From: an uncultured Prevotella sp.
GTDB taxonomy: Bacteria; Bacteroidota; Bacteroidia; Bacteroidales; Bacteroidaceae
Assembly: GCA_900556795.1 (NCBI GenBank)
Contig: USQD01000003.1
Span: forward strand, 1-22,636
Direction: 5' to 3'
DNA: 22,636 nt
Part shown: positions 14,979-22,636 of the stretch, one piece after another
How positions within the stretch are numbered: the first letter of the stretch is position 1
Layout: each line of letters starts with the position of its first letter
Made by a program: the position numbers and the translations under genes
Notes under the pieces: model-generated
Told to the model about the DNA's origin: nothing
Seen by the model: the letters and a program-made list of their open reading frames with translations, nothing else
The model's database searches: none

Positions 14979-15224
14979 ATGAAAAAAGAAGAAATAACTC
15001 CTCGCATTATCGCCATCGTAAACAGCCTGAAAACCTCATGGGTCAACCACGAGGTAACTCCCTCTTCCAATCTCCGTGATGAGGTCCAGCTAGAATCTAT
15101 TGATTTCCTCGATATGGTTCAGCAGGTAGAAATGATGTTCCACATCAAGATTACTCCTGAAGAGGCAAAAGATTGCAAGCTCGTTTCCGATGTAGTCAAT
15201 CTCGTAATTAAAAAGAAAGAATAA
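14979..15224 (+). CDS. Acyl carrier protein (ACP) in a phage tail operon
   Basis: An 81-aa protein of normal ACP length. The phosphopantetheine attachment site is S40 in LESIDFLDMV, where E-S-I-D replaces the common D-S-L-D. The acidic helix II and the downstream FHIKITPEEAKDCKLVSDVV pattern match the four-helix ACP fold. It must be activated by a phosphopantetheinyl transferase, none of which is encoded here, so a host enzyme would be used. Its start is 2 nt after the KAS stop and its own stop is 1 nt before the next ATG, so it is translationally coupled to both neighbours. It presumably carries the acyl or malonyl group for the adjacent KAS. The N-terminus is basic (MKKEE) and may mediate a specific interaction. 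Confidence 0.92.
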   Translation: MKKEEITPRIIAIVNSLKTSWVNHEVTPSSNLRDEVQLESIDFLDMVQQVEMMFHIKITPEEAKDCKLVSDVVNLVIKKKE

Positions 15225-15225
15225 C

Positions 15226-16287
15226 ATGGCACAGAAAATTAATCTCACATCGGGTTCTGTCTTTGCCGGAAACCCGATAACCTTTACTATTACCCCTTCA
15301 GTGGCTACAAAGCCATCTTTTCATCGTGTCATCGTAGAAGTGAACTTTGATGATGGTACGGGCAGTTATGAAACCAATAAGCTCACCATCCCTGTTACCA
15401 CTGAGGGAAGAGATGTATCGCTCGATATTTCCTCTGCTCTCCGTATTTCGCTGGATAACTACGAATATACCGCTACCCCATCCACCTACCCAGTAGTAAG
15501 CTGGTACATTAAAGCCTACGATGAATACATGGATAACAACGGCGAGGTGCATACTAATGCGGGCGAAGTCTATTATCCTGCCGATGGCTCGAAGAATGGA
15601 GGGAGCACCAACCTCCGCTGTATAGCCGGTGCCTTCAGCGATATAGAGCGTCTGAAATCGGGTGTAACACAGGCAGTAACCCTTCTCTCCTGTAAGCCGA
15701 CTGCTACCCACGAAATAGCCGTTGTAGGCGAGAGCTTTATTTATCCCGTCTCCTATAGCGCAGCACAAAACTTGGCAAGCAGCAGTTCGTTGACTGCCCC
15801 TGCATCCAGGGAACAGGCAATCACAAAGGAAGGTGCGCAGAGCATTCAGGGGCACCCTATCTATGCCCTGCCATCCTTGGAAGCCGATACCCGAACCACC
15901 TTCCGCTTCATTAACCGTTTTGGTTGTCTTGAGAGCATCAGTGTTCCAAAATCCTATTCTCAGAAGATGAGTGTAGAGAGCACGCCATACACGAAATCCA
16001 TTCAGGAAACCTTCAATCAGTTTTCACGTGCCGCTATAAAAAAGCAGAATGACCGTGAAAGCTGGCTCTATCAGAGTGATCCGCTCACAAAGTCATGGCA
16101 GCAGTGGTATCTCCATGAATTTCTGATGTCTGAGCATATATGGCTGAAAGCGAATGATACCTGGCTCCCTTGTACCATCAGTCTTGAAGATGAGATTACC
16201 ATTAAGGACGATACCGCCAGGAATATGTATTCCGTTTCCTTTACCGCCACCCTAGGTATAAACGGCGACCCTTTCGCCTCCATCTAG
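15226..16287 (+). CDS. Tail-like protein (353 aa) downstream of ACP
   Basis: A mostly beta-type protein. Its N-terminal half (NLTSGSVFAGNPITFTITPS..., residues ~5-110) looks like an immunoglobulin-like or fibronectin-like domain. Its second half (FINRFGCLESISVPKSYSQK, ~227-246, then WLYQSDPLTKSWQQWYLHEF, ~282-301) is a conserved-looking segment that I associate with Bacteroidota phage tails, though I cannot name the family. It has no signal peptide. The start is 1 nt after the ACP stop, so its translation is coupled to the lipid genes. The terminator at 16326-16351 closes the operon. It could be the tail component that receives or works with the KAS/ACP chemistry, but no lipidation motif is visible. 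Confidence 0.6.
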   Translation: MAQKINLTSGSVFAGNPITFTITPSVATKPSFHRVIVEVNFDDGTGSYETNKLTIPVTTEGRDVSLDISSALRISLDNYEYTATPSTYPVVSWYIKAYDEYMDNNGEVHTNAGEVYYPADGSKNGGSTNLRCIAGAFSDIERLKSGVTQAVTLLSCKPTATHEIAVVGESFIYPVSYSAAQNLASSSSLTAPASREQAITKEGAQSIQGHPIYALPSLEADTRTTFRFINRFGCLESISVPKSYSQKMSVESTPYTKSIQETFNQFSRAAIKKQNDRESWLYQSDPLTKSWQQWYLHEFLMSEHIWLKANDTWLPCTISLEDEITIKDDTARNMYSVSFTATLGINGDPFASI

Positions 16288-16315
16288 CCCAGCACGAGCT
16301 GCGTGTCTCCCTCTT

Positions 16316-16351
16316 GCCTCCGTTCCCAGCGATTCCATCGCTGGTTTTTTT
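16316..16351 (+). terminator. Terminator formed by hairpin repeat copy 7
   Basis: Perfect stem CCAGCGAT (16326-16333), loop TCC, ATCGCTGG (16337-16344), followed by seven T (16345-16351). It closes the tail/KAS/ACP operon, and its last T bases are shared with the TTTGTCCC box of cassette P4. Confidence 0.88.
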
Positions 16352-16385
16352 GTCCCAACTAAAAAAGCGAAAACCCTTATCTTTG
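16349..16385 (+). promoter_or_regulatory. Promoter cassette P4: TTTGTCCC - 25 nt gap - TATCTTTG
   Basis: TTTGTCCC starts at 16349 and TATCTTTG is at 16378-16385, with the fixed 25-nt gap. The giant fibre start codon is 30 nt downstream behind an A/T-rich leader. Confidence 0.7.
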
Positions 16386-16415
16386 CTTTATATTCAATAA
16401 TTTTTATCACAAAAA

Positions 16416-19400
16416 ATGGTAACAGAAGTAAAAAATACGAACTATTGGATTTCGAGCAGTGCCCTCTATATCCAACTGAATGCGATGGGTGAGCCTGACT
16501 ACATCCAGAGCAGCGTAGTGAGCGGTGCTTCCATTCTCTGTTATATGAACAATGTGCCCGGACTTGGCTATGATGCCGGTCACAACTATCAGAGATGGAC
16601 GCTGGCTTCCTACCCTTCTATCTTTCCCGATTCCGGAAAGAAATACATTTATGTCGCCATTCCTCGTGTCCGTACGGGTGATAATGATATAGCTACTGTG
16701 GTGTATCCGAGTCAGCGCATTGATCTTTATGGAAAGGCTATCATTGAGCAGACTAAGGAAGACGGTAGCAAGGAACTGGTTTCTGGTGATCAGATAGGTA
16801 ATGAGAACTTTTACTATATTTATCTGCAGGGTATTATCTCTGAGGTGAAGACCGATACAGACAACACTCGAAAGCGTGAGTGGGAACAGCATGTAGACTA
16901 TGGTTCTCTTGCTACGGACGAAGCGATTGCCAGTGGTGGAGAAGGTGCATGGTGGCGGTATAATTCTGTAACCGATACCATCACCTTCCTCAAAACTATC
17001 TTGAAGGCTGCATTCGAGGAACTGACCGCAAAGGTGGCAAAGATTACAAAGCTGATTCTGAACGGTAAGGAAGTGACGGGTGTTGCTGATAATACTACCC
17101 TGGAAACGAGCAATACTACCGTGGTTACGCCTCAGTATCTCGGTCAGTTCGGCGTGAAGCATTTCCTTGCGAAGGATAAGGACGACACCGCAGAGGGCAA
17201 GATAACCTTTATTAAAGGTCTTGTCTCTAAGGGTCTTGCAGATTTGATGATGGGAGCGAAGTTCGGCAACAATGCTATGATTACGCAGCTGGGCGAGGCG
17301 GTGCTTAGTGCTATCAAGTCTCTCGATTACGACAATGCGGCTGAACAGGGCTTCTCTGTCGAGAAAGAGAAGAACGGCAAGTATCATGCCTTCGTTACTA
17401 ATCTTACTATCTGGGGCAAGGCGATATTCCACGAATTAGAGGTACGCAAGCTGTCTTATTCGGGAGGTAACATCTATCTGTCAGGAGCAGGAAGTAAGCT
17501 TATCAAGGTTGTACCGGTCAAGAAATTGGTATCTAATGGTGTGACATCTTGGGTAGAAACAACTGAGGATGATGTAGAATGCGTTGGCTGGAAATGCTAC
17601 CTCTTAGCTGACAACGGAACTACTGCTACAATGAACTACTGGCAGGAGGGCGACCAAGTGCGCTGTCAGACTATTGGTGAGATTGCGGCTGGTGGAGCGT
17701 ATAGTGATGTAAGCAACAAGAGCTATTGGCGTACTATTCCTGATGGTGGCGTATCTACACAGAATGAGAAGATATATGGCACTATGACGGAGACTTACCT
17801 TGACGAAGCTGGTAAGGAGAAGACGAGAGAAGTACAGGTGGAATTGTACGGTGGTCAGTCGTTTGCTTGGATTGTCGTGGGTAAGCATTCCGCAGATTTT
17901 GATGGATATACTGAGGATGGTGCTCCTGCTGAGACGAAGGACATTCCTGCCGAGGGTGATACAATCGTGCTGGATGGTAACAGACATCGTAATAAAGTCC
18001 AAGAATATGATAAGACCGACAGGCAGAATGTGATTATCCTTGAGACGACTGGCGAATATGCTCCTCGTATCGCTTGTTATGCTAATATCTCTGAGTATAA
18101 GCACACTTTCGTTAAAAGCGTGAATGGTGAGAACAAAGAGGTATCTCTGTCGGTATTTGAGACTTCACCTAAAGGTGGAACGAAAATCAACTCCTCACGC
18201 TTTGAGTGGATTTCGGACGATGGCAGCACTATCAATATCATTAACTACCGAGGCGATTGGGTAAGCGGAAATAAATATCACAAGAACGACCAAGTAAACC
18301 ATAACAATGCCGTGTGGGTATGTGTTGCTAATTCGGGGGTTGATGTCAGCGAAGAGCCTTCCGATGGTTCATCTAACTGGAAAAAAGTCCTTTCCGGAGG
18401 CAAAGGCGAGAAGGGTGATGATGCAGTGTCGTATAGCGTTCAGTTTTCTATTGTAAACGATACTGTTAATGGGGTTACGTCACAACGATTGTATGTTACG
18501 TTTACAAAGTCTGTAGGCTCAAATATCACAAGCGGTACGATTGGAAAAATCGGCTTCTACGGAAGGGCAAAGGTTTATCTTGACGGAGAAGAAAATGGAG
18601 TTATGTCAAGTGAACTGAGTCTGGATTACCCGTATATTGATATTGGCGACAAAGGTCACGCTGATACGATTAAGGGTAAGAAAAATCTGTCTGTAGAACT
18701 CATTGACGCGAACGGAAAAATTGTTGCTTCCAATACTTTCTTCTTTGCCGAGAAGGGTGACAAGGGAGACAAGGGAGAGAATGCAATTCGTCTCGCCCTA
18801 ACAAACGAGAACTCTTCCGTCTCATGCGACAAGAATGGTAACCCTATAGGCACTGTGCAAGGTACGCTTGCTATACTCTATGATGGCGCAGTAGCAGCGA
18901 ATGCAGATAGGGTGACGTATTCCATCGTTTCGCATGACGGGTTGTCCGTCATACCAGAAATCAATGCTGGAGGAGCTATAGATAATATTGAAATACGTGG
19001 TGGAAATACTTCTTTGAAGGCTTCAATCAACATCAAGGCAGTCTATGAGAATCAGGCTTATTATGCAACCTATACTATCACTAAGGTACTTGCGGGTAGC
19101 GATGGTACACCTGCAATAATCTACTGGATAGAGCCATCAGCTACAGCCATCAAGGTGGATTCGGACGGTAACGCCAATCCATCAACCATCACCTGTAAGC
19201 AATACAAACAAGTTGGTGCTGAGAGTCCTGTTGCTGGCGATAAGAAGATATATTACCGCCACAATGCCATGGATTCGACTTTATGGAACGAGTACACGGA
19301 GGCTATCAATCCTGCTACCAATGTAGATGCGTACGAGTTTGTTCTTGCAGACAAGACACCTTCTAACAGTTCTGCCATCATTTATGACCGTGAGTCTATT

Positions 19401-22400
19401 CCTGTCATAAAGGATGGACAAAACGGAAATGACGGATTGAGCGGTAATGGCATCGTCCCTGCTTATATCCGTTCTAAGGATAATCCTACGCCTCCTACAT
19501 CGACGGATAAAAATAACTTGGATAATGGCTGGTCATTAGCAATACCTTCAGTGGCTGGCATACCTCTTTGGCAATCGAACGGTAAGGAGGTGTTTACTCG
19601 TGAGGATAATGGTACGATAAAGAGCAAAATTGAATCTTGGTCGGAGCCGTTTAAGGTGACAGGTGAGAATGGAGAAGATGCTGTGTCTTACACGGTTACC
19701 CTTACAAGGGGTAGTAATGGTATAACACAAGGTTTATATGTGGGTGTTACTCGATACATAGGAACGGCATGTACAACTGGTACAATTATCGACTTTGGCA
19801 TGAGTTGTAAAGCGTACACAGATGGAACTCTTGCAGAAGGTCTTACGGACAGACTACAGACATCGGATAATTACATTGATTTTGCTGCATTCCCTAAAGC
19901 GAAATCTTTTACGGTTGAACTTTTCGATAAGAATGGTAACAAGGTAGCAACTGGTAATTATTCATCAGGAGATGATGCTATCTCTATCCTTGTAGAAGAT
20001 GCTCCGCTCGTTTTTGACACAGATGATAGTGGAACTGTTCCTGCCAGCGTTACGAAGACTGCGAAAGTCAAGGTTATGAAAGGAAACACAAACGTTGCTG
20101 ATGATTGTACTCAGTTATCATCAAGGGATGATTTGAGTTCAAATTGCATGTGTAATGTAGGAAAGGATGAAGATAATGGGTGTATCAGTGTTTCTGTTCA
20201 GGGAAATTGGATTTCAAAGAATGATGTAATTGTTGATGGTGTAAATCAAGGAAAGGTTTCTGCAACATCAGGCTATGCGGTCGCACAATTTGTTTATGCT
20301 GGTGTCGTCTATTTTGCGCAAGTTCCTTTTTCTGTCAACGTGGCTAAGTTCACTGGTTCTGTGGTGGCTAACAACAAGAAGTTCGAGACTAAGTTCACAG
20401 AAATTTCGAATAGATTTGAAAAAACGCCTACAAATGATGATTTAACGAAAGCAGAAGCAAGAATTACGCAGACTGCAAGAGAAATCTCCCTCTCGGTGAG
20501 CGAAAAGTCAGTGGGCAGAAGAAATATGCTTGTGGGAAGTGCGTGCCGAAAATATGGGGACGGATTTGTGTACATGAACGGTGGGTATTATGATGGCTAT
20601 CCTTTAGAACAGATAGAGAAAAATAGTGGCATTAATGGCGTTAATTGCATCCATTGCCGAACTAAACAGACAGGAACGGGCATATATTACTTGTCTGGTT
20701 TTAGATGGCATGGTATTTCGCCACAAGGCAACATCAAGTTGGAGAAGGGGAAGAACTATGTTCTCTCTTTCTATGCCAAGACGCATACACCAAATGACAT
20801 TTATTTTCATGCGGAAGTTCTATATCAAGGTTCCAAGATAGACACTTCTCGTCCTGCTGGATATGCTGGTCCTACAGGCTATAGCACGTCTTTTTCTGCA
20901 TCAGAAGCCGATAAGTGGGAATTGTTTACCGTTAAGGTTTCTGTTCCATCTAATGCTCCGTATGAGTATGTAGAGATAAATATCTTCGCACGGGCGAGGA
21001 GTTACTCTTTCGTTGGCGGCTATATCTGCAAGCCTATGTTAGAAGAAGGCGAAAATTATAACGGATGGACGTTAAGTGAACAGGATTATGACTATGTGGG
21101 CGGTAATTTGCTTGATAACGCAAGGACGCTCGACAAGAGTGGAACGCTGATTACTATTAATGATACTGTCATACAGAATGGATATGGAACGGATTCCGCT
21201 TGTATTGAAAACTTAATGCAAGCAAACGCAACTCTTTCCGATTACAAGGAAGTGTTGAGGTGGTCTTTCGGAAGTACGTACCTCGTCAACGGAAATGATT
21301 ACATTTTCTCTTTCGTTGCCAAGGCAGATGTGGATGATGCAAGAGTAGTTTGTTGCATGTGGAGCGGTGATATAGAAAATTCGTGCAATATATTCACGGA
21401 AGGTAATGGTGGAGCTTGGGATTCTAAAGGTGATGGTAATATCGTATTTATACTGTCTCGGCAATGGACGAGATATTGGGTACACTGGAGACCAAAGGAT
21501 GGCTATGTGACACCTAAGGATGTGATAATCCGTCACACAGGAAACAATAGTACCTCTGCCTCCACCGTCTATGTAACCCAGCCTAAGCTCGAAATTGGCG
21601 CAACCATGACGGAATGGACTGAGCGCAAGACTGACTTGGTGGATAAGGCGAGTCTGAAGGCTGCTGGTATAGAGATTACGAGCGAGAAAGTAAAGTTGTA
21701 CGGAGACCAGATTGAGTTTGCTCAGACTAAATCGGGAACAGCTTTCGCTATGTTCAAGGATGGGATGTTAGACGCCCGTTTGATAAACGCAGCAAAAATC
21801 ATTGCCGAAAGGTTGGAAACAAGCGGAAACACTGGTCAGAGGGTAGCCATAGAGGATGGTTTGATGCAAATTTTTGGGACTAATGGCGTATGTAATATCA
21901 AGTTCGGTGTCAACGACAATGGCGAAGCGATATTGTCTTACTACGACAAGAACGGGAAATGGCTCTATGACCTTGGACCAAACAAGCTTGATGGCAGTCA
22001 GATTACGAGTAGTGCGGTGACTATTAAGGAATACGTGAAAGCGACAATCAAACCTGGTACGAATGATTTCTATGACAATGTTACGTATCTTGGCAAGAGA
22101 GTTAAGCAAGTAAAGTTCCAATATAGTCAACTTCTCTTTGGTAACAATAGATTCATGAATGAAGATGACGAAATCAAAAAGAACAGTTCGGCTCACATCG
22201 GCTATCAACCCTTTGCCAATGAGTCTAACGTGACGAAGTTGTATCGGTATTCTGCACCAAGAATGGGCAACGCTATCGTAAAAGATGATAAGTACGGACT
22301 CTCTACAGCGGATTTAGCGAAGAGAGCGGACGGAAAGTATTTTACCTCTATGACTATGGCGAGTGGCGGTTCTCTTGTTAATCTTGCTCCTGTTGGCGTG

Positions 22401-22586
22401 TATTTTGGGAAGAACGAGGCTGTTAGATACGCGACATATCCGAATGCCAGCGTTGGTTCGACAAACGATAGATTTCCTGCTTTTACCATAGGTGGTTTGG
22501 AAATATCTAAAGCTGGTGTCGGGTCTTCGATAGGAGCATATAACGGCTTCTATAGCTACTTAACAGATCGGAAGAGCGTCGTGTAG
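16416..22586 (+). CDS. Giant tail fibre/tip protein, truncated by contig end
   Basis: At least 2049 genuine residues. The last seven (TDRKSVV) and the stop come from the sequencing adapter, so the true C-terminus is missing. The N-terminal ~350 residues are phage-tail-like (KDKDDTAEGKITFIKGLVSK). A tryptophan/tyrosine domain at 611-640 (YRGDWVSGNKYHKNDQVNHN...) resembles chitin-binding-type carbohydrate modules. Short collagen-like stretches are GGKGEKGDDA (661-670), EKGDKGDKGENA (779-790), KDGQNGNDG (999-1007) and GENGEDA (1083-1089). Two related ~100-aa domains follow GEKGDDAVSY and GENGEDAVSY. Two jelly-roll-like, carbohydrate-binding-type domains lie at about 1370-1555 and 1564-1737. A fibre-shaft-like region (SLKAAGIEITSEKVKLYGDQ) follows. 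It is probably a receptor-binding adhesin. It is the only gene of its unit, behind promoter cassette P4. Confidence 0.8.
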   Translation: MVTEVKNTNYWISSSALYIQLNAMGEPDYIQSSVVSGASILCYMNNVPGLGYDAGHNYQRWTLASYPSIFPDSGKKYIYVAIPRVRTGDNDIATVVYPSQRIDLYGKAIIEQTKEDGSKELVSGDQIGNENFYYIYLQGIISEVKTDTDNTRKREWEQHVDYGSLATDEAIASGGEGAWWRYNSVTDTITFLKTILKAAFEELTAKVAKITKLILNGKEVTGVADNTTLETSNTTVVTPQYLGQFGVKHFLAKDKDDTAEGKITFIKGLVSKGLADLMMGAKFGNNAMITQLGEAVLSAIKSLDYDNAAEQGFSVEKEKNGKYHAFVTNLTIWGKAIFHELEVRKLSYSGGNIYLSGAGSKLIKVVPVKKLVSNGVTSWVETTEDDVECVGWKCYLLADNGTTATMNYWQEGDQVRCQTIGEIAAGGAYSDVSNKSYWRTIPDGGVSTQNEKIYGTMTETYLDEAGKEKTREVQVELYGGQSFAWIVVGKHSADFDGYTEDGAPAETKDIPAEGDTIVLDGNRHRNKVQEYDKTDRQNVIILETTGEYAPRIACYANISEYKHTFVKSVNGENKEVSLSVFETSPKGGTKINSSRFEWISDDGSTINIINYRGDWVSGNKYHKNDQVNHNNAVWVCVANSGVDVSEEPSDGSSNWKKVLSGGKGEKGDDAVSYSVQFSIVNDTVNGVTSQRLYVTFTKSVGSNITSGTIGKIGFYGRAKVYLDGEENGVMSSELSLDYPYIDIGDKGHADTIKGKKNLSVELIDANGKIVASNTFFFAEKGDKGDKGENAIRLALTNENSSVSCDKNGNPIGTVQGTLAILYDGAVAANADRVTYSIVSHDGLSVIPEINAGGAIDNIEIRGGNTSLKASINIKAVYENQAYYATYTITKVLAGSDGTPAIIYWIEPSATAIKVDSDGNANPSTITCKQYKQVGAESPVAGDKKIYYRHNAMDSTLWNEYTEAINPATNVDAYEFVLADKTPSNSSAIIYDRESIPVIKDGQNGNDGLSGNGIVPAYIRSKDNPTPPTSTDKNNLDNGWSLAIPSVAGIPLWQSNGKEVFTREDNGTIKSKIESWSEPFKVTGENGEDAVSYTVTLTRGSNGITQGLYVGVTRYIGTACTTGTIIDFGMSCKAYTDGTLAEGLTDRLQTSDNYIDFAAFPKAKSFTVELFDKNGNKVATGNYSSGDDAISILVEDAPLVFDTDDSGTVPASVTKTAKVKVMKGNTNVADDCTQLSSRDDLSSNCMCNVGKDEDNGCISVSVQGNWISKNDVIVDGVNQGKVSATSGYAVAQFVYAGVVYFAQVPFSVNVAKFTGSVVANNKKFETKFTEISNRFEKTPTNDDLTKAEARITQTAREISLSVSEKSVGRRNMLVGSACRKYGDGFVYMNGGYYDGYPLEQIEKNSGINGVNCIHCRTKQTGTGIYYLSGFRWHGISPQGNIKLEKGKNYVLSFYAKTHTPNDIYFHAEVLYQGSKIDTSRPAGYAGPTGYSTSFSASEADKWELFTVKVSVPSNAPYEYVEINIFARARSYSFVGGYICKPMLEEGENYNGWTLSEQDYDYVGGNLLDNARTLDKSGTLITINDTVIQNGYGTDSACIENLMQANATLSDYKEVLRWSFGSTYLVNGNDYIFSFVAKADVDDARVVCCMWSGDIENSCNIFTEGNGGAWDSKGDGNIVFILSRQWTRYWVHWRPKDGYVTPKDVIIRHTGNNSTSASTVYVTQPKLEIGATMTEWTERKTDLVDKASLKAAGIEITSEKVKLYGDQIEFAQTKSGTAFAMFKDGMLDARLINAAKIIAERLETSGNTGQRVAIEDGLMQIFGTNGVCNIKFGVNDNGEAILSYYDKNGKWLYDLGPNKLDGSQITSSAVTIKEYVKATIKPGTNDFYDNVTYLGKRVKQVKFQYSQLLFGNNRFMNEDDEIKKNSSAHIGYQPFANESNVTKLYRYSAPRMGNAIVKDDKYGLSTADLAKRADGKYFTSMTMASGGSLVNLAPVGVYFGKNEAVRYATYPNASVGSTNDRFPAFTIGGLEISKAGVGSSIGAYNGFYSYLTDRKSVV

Positions 22587-22622
22587 GGAAAGAGTGTAGA
22601 TCTCGGTGGTCGCCGTATCATT
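22565..22622 (+). other. Illumina P5 library adapter, reverse complement (artefact)
   Basis: Matches the reverse complement of the Illumina universal (P5) adapter from its AGATCGGAAGAGCGTCGTGT start. The coding sequence of the fibre protein is interrupted at 22564. The stop codon at 22584-22586 belongs to this adapter. Confidence 0.97.
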
Positions 22623-22636
22623 AAAAAAAAAAAAAA
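22623..22636 (+). other. Poly-A read-through tail (artefact)
   Basis: Fourteen A residues follow the full adapter, the usual signal when sequencing runs off the end of a short library molecule. It is not a genomic poly-A. Confidence 0.9.

Noticed and set aside
3885..16345. The dispersed hairpins as a CRISPR array
   Set aside because: Copies are hundreds to thousands of bases apart, with genes rather than short spacers between them.
16416..22564. Variable region of a diversity-generating retroelement in the giant fibre
   Set aside because: No reverse transcriptase and no template/variable repeat pair with adenine-specific changes was seen in the window.

Overview
The window is a 22.6-kb metagenome-style contig that still carries Illumina library adapter at both ends (1-58 and 22565-22622, then a poly-A tail to 22636). 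The genuine sequence is 59-22564. Every credible gene is on the + strand. The DNA looks like a member of the Bacteroidota, most likely Prevotella/Segatella or a phage of such a host. The grounds are TAnnTTTG-type -7 promoter boxes, A-rich leaders without clear Shine-Dalgarno sequences, and protein types I recall from gut Bacteroidales prophages. The genus is inference.

Layout. (a) 67-971: a LysR-type regulator, probably host DNA or cargo, whose last ~30 codons are displaced by a one-base frameshift. It is followed by an unusual array of six 8-bp GTAC repeats. (b) 1160-3122: four small unknown proteins, two of them cysteine-rich, behind one promoter and ending at two terminators. (c) 3313-5684: GH108 muramidase (endolysin), a protein with an SSB-like acidic tip, and an unknown 368-aa protein. 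(d) 5886-10117: a portal-like protein and two further probable virion or packaging proteins. (e) 10228-16287: a 217-aa beta-rich protein, a 949-aa tail/baseplate-like protein, a beta-ketoacyl-ACP synthase (KAS), an acyl carrier protein (ACP) and a 353-aa tail-like protein, all in one tight operon. (f) 16416-22564: a giant tail-fibre/tip protein cut off by the contig end.

Units c-f each begin with the same cassette: a hairpin, a T-rich stretch containing TTTGTCCC, exactly 25 nt, then TAnCTTT. One unit therefore ends where the next begins, without a spacer. A family of seven ~28-bp hairpin repeats (stem CCAGCGAT / ATCGCTGG) lies across 3.9-16.3 kb. Some copies serve as terminators in these cassettes, others lie between genes, and two are read through in frame inside coding sequences.

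The most striking feature is the KAS+ACP pair, with all catalytic residues visible, translationally packed between two tail genes of a phage-like late operon. No other fatty-acid enzyme is present, so the pair would have to draw on host acyl-ACP chemistry. Its role (acylating a virion protein, altering host lipids, or supplying an acyl group for the tail tip) is unknown. No major capsid, terminase or tape-measure gene is recognisable, so the element could be part of a split phage genome, a defective prophage or a domesticated particle locus. No stretch longer than 300 bases lacks a gene. The largest gaps are 972-1159, 3123-3312 and 5685-5885, and their contents are listed. No tRNA, rRNA, CRISPR or insertion sequence was seen.
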